Shown in pieces: positions 6,912 to 12,762 of a stretch of DNA of 12,762 bases. Source of the DNA: Baffinella frigidus (taxonomy: Eukaryota > Cryptophyceae > Cryptomonadales > Baffinellaceae). The DNA is taken from positions 253,317-266,078 of the forward strand of contig MU646603.1 in assembly GCA_026770585.1 (NCBI GenBank). The letters run 5' to 3'. The position numbers and the translations under genes were made by a program. A model generated the notes under the pieces. It saw only the letters and a list, made by a program, of their open reading frames with translations. It was not told the origin of the DNA and made no database searches. Each line of letters begins with the position of its first letter. The stretch's first letter is position 1.

Positions 6912-7242
6912 GGAGCCATCCACCAACATCGGTTGCATTGACACATGCATCAATCGTCTCGGGACTTGACGGTTTTGTTTTAACACACGTATCGAGGGGA
7001 TGGGGCAGGGGAGGGGACCGCGCGGCCATGCTTGAGGGCGAGAAGGCGCTCCAACTCCTCCTTGTCAATGGCCTTGATCGCCCCCACCACCTGCCGCCCC
7101 TCCCCTGCCCCACCCCATTGATACACATGTTCAAAAACAACCGTCACGTCCCGAGACGAAACCGTCAAGCCCCACGACCACCATCAATCACTTCCGAGAT
7201 TGATGCATGTGTCAATGCCACCGATGTTCGTGGGTGGCTCCG
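6912..7242. repeat. Long inverted repeat enclosing an exon
   Basis: The left arm (6912-7016) and right arm (7097-7242) are reverse complements through several blocks, including GACACATGCATCAATC, GTCTCGGGAC, TTGACGGTTT and GGGGCAGGGGAGGGG, and both outer ends read GGAGCCA. The right arm is longer owing to an extra internal stretch that partly repeats CTTGACGGTTT. Only 80 bp lie between the arms, and these are almost entirely exon b. Confidence 0.85.
7019..7090 (-). CDS. Ankyrin-repeat gene, exon b
   Basis: Exon of 72 bp (24 codons) on the minus strand: VVGAIKAIDKEELERLLALK then HGRA. It resembles the N-terminal capping ankyrin unit (AIKAxDxEELERLLA is typical of the first repeat's helix pair) and leads directly into LVTRADERGWTPLHH of exon c. 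Boundaries: GGCGGCAG|GTGGTG upstream and CGCGCG|GTCCCC downstream, both phase 0. Third positions are almost all G or C. The exon is bracketed by a long inverted repeat whose arms end 2 bp (donor side) and 6 bp (acceptor side) from the splice sites. Its spliced neighbour upstream is proposed to be 8010-8108. Confidence 0.75.
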
Positions 7243-8009
7243 GTGTGCTATGTCTGATATCGGTGGGGTGGCCGGCTTCTACAGGCGTGCAATTTACTAC
7301 ACACATGTTCTACTTCTACTTTCATGAGCAAATCGTGTAGTCATCTTCGTTGCCCAGAAGCAATTAATTATTACTTGTATGTCGATTCAAATGCACGGGA
7401 CCACCCTCCTGGAGCGCGACACCCAGAGACAACGCCCCGCCGCGGAACGTTGCACAAAAGCAATTACTTGATACTTCTATCAAGATTCAAGTGCACGGGA
7501 CTACCCTCCTCGAGCGCTACTGTTGACGCCAACAGACAACGCTTCGCCGCGGAGCGTTACGTGCCGGCTGAAAGTCTGATCTCGCGTGCCGGCTTGAGGT
7601 CTGATCCCTGAACCGAGATTAGAGAAAGAGCGACGCCACCAGACAACGCCCCACCGCGGAGCGAGTCTGATATTACGCCAACACGTAGGCCTTCGGCCCT
7701 AAACCTCAAAACGCCAGCACGTAGAGTTTAGGCCCTGAAACTGAACGTTAGGGATTAGAGAGGGCTACTGGAAAGCTTTTCAATCTTCTTTTCATCTAAT
7801 CGTTTTAAAATGAATTGTGGGTTTGATAGTCACATTGTGCCCAAAATATGCCAAATTTGGTTCTAAAATACCCAATTGGGACCATTTCGCCTCACATTTC
7901 ACCGACATTAAAAGTAGCCGTCTCTCCATAAGTCGTGAGTTAGGGCTAGATTCAGGCACTATTTCAAATCTGCGGGGGGACGGAGGTTTGAGTAGAGAGA
8001 AATGGGCGC
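7243..8009. other. Intronic stretch between exons a and b
   Basis: No gene seen. It holds a 100-bp tandem duplication (listed separately), a telomere-like fragment near 7690-7760 (CCCTAAACCTC, TTAGGGATTAGAG), and AT-richer sequence at 7780-7960 without motifs. On the + strand at 7279-7291, TTCTACAGGCGTGC echoes the acceptor motif of exon a in inverted orientation. Confidence 0.5.
7359..7557 (+). repeat. 100-bp tandem repeat, two units plus a partial third
   Basis: The units start at 7359 and 7459. They share AGCAATTA, GATTCAA, TGCACGGGAC, ACCCTCCT, GAGCGC, AGACAACGC and CCGCGGA. The second unit contains a perfect hairpin CTTGATACTTCTATCAAG. A partial third unit (CCAGACAACGCCCCACCGCG) lies near 7637-7668. 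Confidence 0.8.
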
Positions 8010-8108
8010 ACCCGTGACGATGAGGTGGTCGTGGTGGAAGATGTTGAGGGTGAGAGGAGCCTCCTTCTGCCGCTCCTCGGTCGCCACCATGCACTCTGCG
8101 TAGCACGC
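8010..8108 (-). CDS. Exon a, unrecognised N-terminal segment of the ankyrin gene
   Basis: Exon of 99 bp on the minus strand: ACYAECMVATEERQKEAPLT then LNIFHHDHLIVTG. I do not recognise the domain. The coding evidence is composition: about 29 of the first 32 codons end in G or C, unlike the other two frames of the same DNA. The acceptor is TGGCGCAG|GCGTGC. The donor region is GGT|GCGCCC, the same bases as exon c. With a GC donor the exon ends in phase 0 and joins exon b in frame; with GT two bases earlier it would not. If the join is wrong, the frame continues GAPISLYSNLRPPADLK to a stop. Acceptor-like and exon-head copies crowd the upstream 400 bp. Confidence 0.6.
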
Positions 8109-8182
8109 CTGCGCCAGCCAGATGCCAGCCCGACATCAGGCACACCACACATATAGGAGACACCCCACCAACATGAACACAC

Positions 8183-8213
8183 CTGTCGCCACCATGCACT
8201 CGCCGTAGCACGC
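8183..8213 (-). pseudogene. 31-bp partial duplicate of exon a
   Basis: On the minus strand CTCCTACAG is followed by bases encoding ACYGECMVAT and then CAG|GTGTGT. It differs from the head of exon a (ACYAECMVAT) at only a few bases, yet has its own good acceptor and a strong donor 105 bp upstream. At 31 bases it would shift the frame if included, so it is either a non-functional copy or a poison microexon. Confidence 0.5.
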
Positions 8214-8625
8214 CTGTAGGAGCCGGCTACCCCACCGTCATCAGGCATAGCACACCGGAGTCACCCACCAACATGGGTGGCTCCCAGCGGTCGGCATGGC
8301 ACGCCTGCGCCGGCAGAGCAACATCAGGCATAGCATACAGATAGGCCACGCGGTGGCCTGAACCACCGACATTAGCACACCTGCGCCAACCGCCCGACCA
8401 ACATGGGAACACATACACCCATCCAACATGAGCACACCTGCACCAGCCAGCCACTCTACGAACATCATAGCACGCCTGCGATCCACGCCAGACCAACATC
8501 GGGCATACCACCCGCGTATGTCGGATGTTGGTCAGATGTGCTCATGTTCGTGGCCTGGCAACGGTGTGCTGATGTTGGTGGGTTGGCGCTTGCAGATGTG
8601 CTCATTCTGGTGGGTTGGATCCCAC
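8214..8625 (-). repeat. Field of degenerate acceptor-like modules related to exon a
   Basis: The motif CAG|GCGTGCTA and close forms recur on the minus strand. The best copies are CCGGCGCAGGCGTGCCATGC (about 8300), TTGGCGCAGGTGTGCTAATG (about 8380), TGGTGCAGGTGTGCTCATG (about 8435) and ATCGCAGGCGTGCTATGATG (about 8475). All are interleaved with CATGTTGGTGGGT. From about 8530 similar motifs appear on the + strand (CAGATGTGCTCATG, CGGTGTGCTGATG). Spacing is irregular and there are no true spacers, so it is not a CRISPR array. Confidence 0.6.
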
Positions 8626-8688
8626 AAAAATCATCGCTCCCACCTCCTTGGTCTCGCCACCAACCTCCCGATCACCGGTTTCATAGGC

Positions 8689-8842
8689 TAACGTCCTGAA
8701 AACCGGGTAGTTAAGCCTACGGTATTGCCTACGGTAGGCCGTAGGGGCCTGGGGGGGTCCTACGAAACATTAGGTCCAAGGAGCCCTACGGCCTACCGTA
8801 GGCAATACCGTAGGCCCAACTGCCCGGTTTTTCGGGAGGTTA
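8689..8842. mobile_element. Foldback element with 58-bp arms
   Basis: The arms 8689-8746 and 8784-8842 are near-perfect reverse complements (AAACCGGGTAGTTAAGCCTA; CGGTATTGCCTACGGTAGGC) with a 37-base loop. It could form a very stable hairpin. There is no coding capacity. The inner motif CTACGGTAGG is shared with other elements of the window. Confidence 0.85.
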
Positions 8843-8931
8843 TCCCATGAGGTTGCTCGCACCACACAGCACCCCCCCCCCCCTGAGGCGAACCACACTC
8901 CTCGAAGAGATGGGGGTGAAGGTGGACGCCC

Positions 8932-9037
8932 TAACTCCGGCGTCAACCCACGTCCGACAATCCGTATCACCCTACGGTATTGCATACGGCAGCAACCCAC
9001 GAACCGGAAGTAGGTTGACGCCGGAAGTAGGGTGTCC
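8932..9037. repeat. Inverted repeat with 28-bp arms
   Basis: The left arm GGACGCCCTAACTCCGGCGT then CAACCCAC (about 8932-8959) pairs with the right arm at about 9010-9037. The interior contains ACCCTACGGTATTGC, related to the foldback element just upstream. Confidence 0.65.
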
Positions 9038-9114
9038 ACTCTTACAGGTACATGAACCTGGTTTAGGTAGACGTCCCACTCAGCAGCCACCGGGGGCTTC
9101 ACAGATACAGTCCC

Positions 9115-9222
9115 TCTAAACCATGTGTGCTAGAATCGTATCCATTGCCCTAGAAGCTAACCGGAATTTCACCTTGAATTCAAGGTGAAAAGGTCATCGG
9201 TCGCTGCTGAGTGGCTCGGCGT
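9115..9222 (+). repeat. Dispersed repeat with GAATTC-centred palindrome, copy 3
   Basis: The best-preserved copy. Positions 9167-9190 form a perfect 24-base palindrome centred on GAATTC. The flanks CCATTGCCCTAGAAG and CGGTCGCTGCTGAGTGG match copy 1 at 213-320. Confidence 0.75.
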
Positions 9223-9429
9223 ACTTTGAGCTTTAGGATTTGAGTTTTAGGTTTCACGTTTCAGGGTTCGGGGTTTTGGGGTGGACGGCTGGGACGGGAC
9301 CTTGAGTTTAGAGTTTAGGGTTGAGTAGAAGGCTCGGGGTTGACCTTGAGTCTCTCCATGCTCTTCTGGAAATCAGAAGTGATCGCTCTTGACGCATCCC
9401 GAGTGTCCAGCCAGAACAGCACCTGCGTT
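9223..9429 (+). other. Telomere-like margin and non-coding sequence
   Basis: Scattered TTTAGG, TTTAGGG and GGGTTTTGGGG words occur between 9226 and 9330, degenerating from the array to the right. No gene seen. Confidence 0.5.
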
Positions 9430-9830
9430 CCGGGGATCAGGGGTTGGGGTTTGGGGTTTAGGGTTTGGGAATCAGGGTTTGGGGTTTGGGGTTTGGGGTT
9501 TAGGGTGTAGGGTGTAGGGTGTAGGGTGTAGGGTGTAGGGTGTAGGGTGTGGGGTGTAGGGTGTAGGGTGTATGGTGTAGGGTGTGGGGTGTAGGGTTTA
9601 GGGTTTAGGGCTTAGGGTGTAGGGTTGAGGGTGTAGGGTGTAGGGTTTGGGGTTTAGGGTGTAGGGTTTAGGGTTTAGGGTTTATGGCTTAGGGTGTAGG
9701 GTTTAGGGTGTAGGGTTTGGGGGTTTGGGTTCAAGGGTTTAGGGTTAAGTGTTTAGGGTTGAGTATTTAGGGTTGAGGGTGTAGGGTGCAGGGTGTTGGG
9801 TTTAGGGTTTAGGGGGCGTGGTTCAGGGTT
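9430..9830 (+). repeat. Degenerate telomere-like array, G-rich strand on +
   Basis: About 400 bases of seven-base units, mostly TGTAGGG and TTTAGGG with TTTGGGG, TTGAGGG and similar variants. Blocks of identical variants (for example a run of GTGTAGG units at 9506-9545) show local expansion. Strong G-quadruplex potential. It is interstitial in this window. Confidence 0.9.
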
Positions 9831-9882
9831 GAGAGGAGATAAAATGATCATTTGAGGAATGCAAAGCGAGTTTGCCGGCAGA

Positions 9883-9963
9883 ATGAGAGTCGCCCCCATT
9901 GCCACCGGGTGCCTCCTTGTTGGTGTTCTTCTTCTCCTTTACTACCCGCGGGCCTTACGTTGA
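9883..9963 (+). CDS. Possible first exon with a signal anchor (tentative)
   Basis: ATG at 9883 with A at -3 starts MRVAPIATGCLLVGVLLLLY then YPRALR and a TGA. One basic residue followed by about 16 hydrophobic residues looks like an N-terminal signal anchor or signal peptide. At 26 codons it can only be a gene as a first exon (a GT occurs at CTTAC|GTTGAA just before the stop). No partner exon was recognised to the right, and a hydrophobic frame this short can arise by chance. Confidence 0.2.
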   Translation: MRVAPIATGCLLVGVLLLLYYPRALR

Positions 9964-10060
9964 AACACAACAGTCTATGTTCGCCACCCCTCCTCAACCA
10001 CGCCCTCCTCAAATCCCAGCAGACGCTTCCAGACGTTGGCTGGGACCACCTAGAGCGATC

Positions 10061-10200
10061 TTATATGAAAACGGTGTTAATTCAAAACCTTGGAAATCAA
10101 TAAAAAATACTACACGCTGCTTTAATATCACTAATAAAGATCATGATGTGTAGTAAATTTCATAACACAAAAGTTAAAAATTTAAACCGTTTTCATGTGA
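10061..10200 (-). mobile_element. 140-bp MITE-like element, family E, with GATC target duplication
   Basis: The ends TTATATGAAAACGGTG and, on the opposite strand, TCACATGAAAACGGTTT are inverted repeats, flanked by GATC on both sides (10057-10060 and 10201-10204). The reverse complement of the core (ATTTACTACACA, GTGATATTAAAGCA, GTGTAGTA) aligns with the core of the element at 1924-2063, and the length is identical (140 bp). The terminal 25 bases differ between the two copies, so they may be sister subfamilies. Confidence 0.8.
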
Positions 10201-10281
10201 GATCCTTCGCGCGAACGTCTTCGCCACCTGGTCCACCACACACGCCTCTCTGGGGCCGTCCGTTTCGCGTGCCGAGGGCTC

Positions 10282-10509
10282 TTACACCCTACACCAACCC
10301 TCAGCCCTCAACCAGATCTTGACCCATCAACCCCAACACCAGATCTTAACCCATCAACCCCAACCCCAAAACCAGGCCCTGTATTCTGAACCCTAAACCC
10401 TGCATCCGACAACCCACACTCCTGCACCCTGCAGCCTACTTACTACACCCTACGTCCTACACCCCACATCCTACACCCTACAACATACACCATACCACCA
10501 ACAACCCGA
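10282..10509 (-). repeat. Degenerate telomere-like array, C-rich strand on +
   Basis: Words such as CCCTAAACCCTGCA, ACACCCTAC and ATCAACCCCAACACC form a diverged array with the opposite orientation to the one at 9430-9830. A 26-base unit starting CCAGATCTTGACCCATCAAC is repeated once near 10312-10363. Confidence 0.75.
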
Positions 10510-10532
10510 AAAAAACATTTGGGAACTTCAGA

Positions 10533-10600
10533 TATTCATTCCCGAGGACCCTACGGTAGGACATGCCTAGGGACCTAGGTGCTTCCTAGGGGCGTGAATA
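10533..10600. mobile_element. Short foldback element with ACCCTACGGTAGG
   Basis: A nearly self-complementary 68-bp segment: TATTCATTCCCGAGG at the left pairs with the right end, read on the opposite strand as TATTCACGCCCCTAGG. The interior GGACCCTACGGTAGG is also seen at about 3240 and 6289. Confidence 0.55.
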
Positions 10601-10818
10601 GATGGCTGATACACTTCAACGTGTATCCTCTCGGGTAAAACCCGAATTTGAAAAACCGGGTTTAACAAGGTTCAGGCTGGTGGGTGCCACGTCAGATTCT
10701 TGGAAGGTTTGGCCAAAAGTAAATTTCCCCTCAAGGCAGCGGGTTTCAACAGTCAACAGACACATCCTGTGGTGCTTTAAAACATTCGACCCCCGCCTCC
10801 AATCTGGCTTGGTGGTAC

Positions 10819-10967
10819 CTCTCGGCACATAGACTCGATCGGTTCCCGCTCCCGCAGATCGATTTCGCTGCGTCGGAAAACAGTGTCTTCAGTATTAGCC
10901 AACCCCCCCAATTCTGATCTCGCTTCCAAGACCCCAACTCCCAGCTCGAGTGCATTGTCCGCCGCCC
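10819..10967 (-). CDS. Possible exon, unrecognised (weak)
   Basis: The minus-strand frame AADNALELGVGVLEARSELG then GLANTEDTVFRRSEIDLRER is acidic and protein-like. A possible acceptor is TTGCCAG|GGGCGG and a possible donor is CGAGAG|GTACCA. Third positions are mixed, unlike the confident exons, and its phase does not fit the exon at 11301-11440 directly. It could be an exon of the same locus or a chance frame. Confidence 0.22.
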
Positions 10968-11067
10968 CTGGCAAGCTCAGCACCGAGCAACGCTGGCATG
11001 TGCCGTCCTCCCATCGGGCAGCCCTGCTCCTTCGTGGCTCATGCATGCCGAATCCCACAGAATAATC

Positions 11068-11293
11068 AGCGATGAAAAAAATACAAGCGGTTGCATGCCA
11101 AACGGTGTTCCGTAATTTCTGGGTGGCGATGGGTGGCGATGGCTGGCAGGGGTTAGAGAAGGCAGACCGCTAGCTCTGTTCGAGTTAGGTTCGTCGCATC
11201 CTTAAACACATTCAGAGATAGATGGACAGTTACTGTGTACTGGAGATCCGTCTTTGAACTAATAATGATGTGACCAGCTTTAGTGGGTCAGAG
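11068..11293. other. Non-coding stretch
   Basis: No gene recognised. It contains a small tandem GGGTGGCGAT repeat near 11120-11140. No tRNA-like cloverleaf was found. Confidence 0.4.
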
Positions 11294-11440
11294 CTAGGAC
11301 CTTTCGGCGCTCTGGACCTTCTCGAGCACCGCCGTGGCGTGCGCTTTGAGGATCTTCATCGCGTCCTTCTTCTCCTTCGCGGACGCTTCCTCCAACCCCG
11401 CGTTCGCGTCTTGCCTCCCCCTGATCCGAGCATCCCGACC
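11294..11440 (-). CDS. Small basic protein, exon 2 (charged helix)
   Basis: Minus-strand frame GRDARIRGRQDANAGLEEAS then AKEKKDAMKILKAHATAVLE and KVQSAERS, ending at TAG (11294-11296). The last 35 residues have the pattern of an amphipathic, Lys/Glu-rich helix. Acceptor: GGGTGGCAG|GGTCGG, phase 0, matching the phase 0 end of exon 1 at 11739. Third positions are strongly GC-biased. If a donor at AAAG|GTCC is used instead, the exon ends at 11301 and the protein continues, possibly into the ankyrin locus. No family is recognised. Confidence 0.5.
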   Translation of the reverse strand, partial: GRDARIRGRQDANAGLEEASAKEKKDAMKILKAHATAVLEKVQSAERS

Positions 11441-11651
11441 CTGCCACCCATCCACAGCCAACACCGAGTGAGCAAGGTTCTTCCAACTGCCGCGCCTCGA
11501 CCAGCCCGGCGATGCAACTCCAATGCTACAATGCTGGCGACCATACGCAGCGCCCACTGCTACACACACTGACATCAGGCCGCCCCACCGTGTCACACTC
11601 AGAACTGACAGCCGCCCCGATGCACCCGGGGAATCGCTTCCCACGGTAAAC

Positions 11652-11693
11652 ACCGAGGAACCCCTCACTTCCACCGAGGAACCCCTCACTTCC
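11652..11693. repeat. 21-bp tandem duplication in an intron
   Basis: ACCGAGGAACCCCTCACTTC plus one C occurs twice in perfect tandem, within the proposed intron 11441-11738. Confidence 0.9.
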
Positions 11694-11738
11694 ACTGCGG
11701 CGACTAGACACCGAGGGCGCTCGGGAGAGGAGGTGCAC

Positions 11739-11918
11739 CTTGCCCTTCACGGCACCCGTGGGAGAGGAGGCGCCGGTCCTCCCCTTGACGGGGGACGCGC
11801 CCGCGCGCGCTTTTGCAGGAGACGTGCCCGCGCGCGTCGGGCTTGCCCCGCCTGGCCCCCTCGTTGGCGACCGTGAAGGAGATGCAGGCGCTTTGCCCGG
11901 CGCGGCCTTGGCTGGCAT
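11739..11918 (-). CDS. Small basic protein, exon 1 (S-P-x-K/R repeats)
   Basis: ATG at 11918 on the minus strand, with an in-frame TAG about 48 bases upstream, begins MPAKAAPGKAPASPSRSPTR. The sequence is rich in Ala, Pro, Lys, Arg and Ser and repeats SPSR, SPTR, SPTR, SPAK, SPVK. Such S/T-P-x-K/R motifs are typical of DNA-binding tails (histone H1-like) and of kinase-target linkers; which applies here is unknown. The proposed donor is GGCAAG|GTGCAC after exactly 60 codons. Together with exon 2 this gives a 108-residue protein if the TAG at 11294 is used. It could also be a disordered N-terminus of a larger protein. Confidence 0.45.
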
Positions 11919-12042
11919 CGCACTGCTCCGCGAGGCACGGGGGGCGGCGTCACTTCTGCGTCGCTAGGATGGTTGCAAATGCCACGGCCCCGGACCTCCT
12001 CCCCGCGATTTTGTAAAATCGTTTGACCATCAAATCGAAAAA

Positions 12043-12086
12043 ACAACTTTACTGAGTAGGGGTGACAACTTTACTGAGTAGGGGTG
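12043..12086 (+). repeat. 22-bp perfect tandem duplication
   Basis: ACAACTTTACTGAGTAGGGG plus TG, two identical units. A recent duplication just left of the 171-bp repeats. Confidence 0.95.
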
Positions 12087-12126
12087 TTTCATCGGGGAAA
12101 GGGGCGGGAGGGTGCCAGGGGGCGAG

Positions 12127-12603
12127 GAGGAGTTGTTCCAATGGCTGCGTGCCCTTGGCATGAACCCTCCCCGGCCTGTCGTGGCCGGTGGCCCGGTTGG
12201 CACTACCTCTCTGGGCTGGTTGGCAGCTGTTCTCCAAGTCCTCCAAAATCCCTTTCTACAGCAGCGAAAGAAGGGCTGCAGCGAGGCAGGGCGCGTAGAG
12301 GAGCTGTTCCATTGGCTGGATGCACTTGGCATGAACCCTCCCCAGCCTGTTCTGGCCAGCGGGGCGGTCGGCACCGCCCTTCTGGGCTGTTTGGCGTCTC
12401 TTTTCCCCCTCCTGAAACATCCCTTTCAGAACCCTCCGCGGAGGAAGACAGGAGGGTGGCGGGGAGCATGCAGGGAGCCGCGCAAGGCACACACGAGCTT
12501 TGTGAGGGTCAGGCACGGCCTTTCGTGGCAGTGGGTGGTGCTAGCGTCGCTTGTCAGGGCTATTTGGCGGCTGATATCCCTTTTCGCATGTGTCTCTTGC
12601 TAG
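12127..12603 (+). repeat. 171-bp tandem repeat, possibly coding a 57-residue protein repeat
   Basis: Unit 1 (12127-) and unit 2 (12298-) are exactly 171 bp apart, align over 45 codons without indels, and translate as EELFQWLRALGMNPPRPV... and EELFHWLDALGMNPPQPV.... Counting differences by codon position in this frame I find about 13, 5 and 12 at positions 1, 2 and 3: second positions are conserved, as expected under protein-level constraint. The same register on the minus strand would show the same pattern, so strand is not settled. A third, diverged unit (about 12469-12603) carries a stop. The pyrimidine-rich ends TTTCTACAG, CCCTTTCAG and CTCTTGCTAG also look like splice acceptors, so repeated introns are an alternative. 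No ATG start is evident. Confidence 0.5.
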
Positions 12604-12762
12604 AACCTCCACGAGGGAGGACTGGCGAACAGCTTGGCGGAGGCAAGGCACTAACCGAGGCACAACCCAGTTTCGAAAGTGTGGATGACGGCCTGTCGGG
12701 GCCATCAGGCGGCTCGGCGGCGGTTGTTGTGCGCAGGATTCCGTGCAACATCATTGAGCATT
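12604..12762. other. Right edge, diverged repeat continuation
   Basis: AGAACCTCCACGAGGGAGGA resembles the junction segment after unit 2, so a fourth, very diverged unit may continue to the window end. No gene can be called. Confidence 0.3.

Noticed and set aside
6833-7327. 164-codon + frame
   Set aside because: Crosses the inverted repeat antisense to exon b; the opposite strand has ankyrin-like residues and splice sites.
8060-8630. Possible CRISPR-like array of repeated CAGGCGTGCTA words
   Set aside because: Repeats are diverged, irregularly spaced and partly inverted, in a eukaryotic intron context.
9430-9830. True chromosome end
   Set aside because: Too degenerate and followed by more than 2.9 kb of other sequence, including coding signals.
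10602-10832. 76-codon + frame with ATG (MADTLQRVSSRV...)
   Set aside because: Reads acceptably but has no motif, no GC3 bias and contains an AAACCCG/CGGGTTT inverted repeat; an equally long frame lies on the other strand. Left as unsupported.

Overview
This looks like nuclear DNA from a GC-rich, intron-rich eukaryote, most likely a protist or alga. There is no prokaryotic gene layout, and no open frame of ordinary gene length survives inspection. Several short segments on the minus strand read as spliced exons with very high GC at third codon positions. The rest is packed with inverted-repeat (MITE-like) elements, microsatellites and degenerate TTTAGGG/TGTAGGG tracts. TTTAGGG is the telomere type of plants, green algae, dinoflagellates and some other algae. 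A prasinophyte-like green alga or a dinoflagellate would fit, but this is a guess and nothing here names the species.

The best-supported gene is on the minus strand and runs from about 8.1 kb down to 2.1 kb. I see five exons: 8010-8108, 7019-7090, 5701-5816, 3516-3561 and 2109-2202. Joined, they stay in one frame and give a short unrecognised segment followed by an ankyrin-repeat domain. The spacing between successive WTPLH motifs is exactly 33 residues across two introns, which is strong evidence that the joins are right. Two of the joins only work if the intron starts with GC rather than GT. The 5' and 3' ends of the gene are not identified.

A second minus-strand coding stretch at 11.92-11.29 kb has two exons in matching phase. 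It encodes a Pro/Ala/Lys-rich stretch with S-P-x-K/R motifs, then a charged helix. It may be a small gene ending at a TAG at 11294, or an upstream part of the same locus. The right end (12.1-12.6 kb) carries a 171-bp tandem repeat that may encode 57-residue protein repeats.

Layout: 1-75 pure G; 76-2100 MITE-like elements and a purine-rich tandem repeat; 2109-8108 the ankyrin gene, whose introns hold more elements, a CT tract and a GA tract; 8110-8630 a field of duplicated splice-acceptor-like modules; 8.69-9.2 kb foldback elements; 9.43-10.51 kb two telomere-like arrays facing each other; 10.6-12.0 kb weak and moderate coding signals; 12.0-12.76 kb tandem repeats.

The most unusual theme is how the ankyrin exons sit in their introns. 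Three exons have degenerate copies of their own 3' splice site just upstream in the same orientation. One exon is bracketed by inverted repeats of more than 100 bp that reach almost to both splice sites, and another lies between a CT tract and a GA tract that could pair in the transcript.
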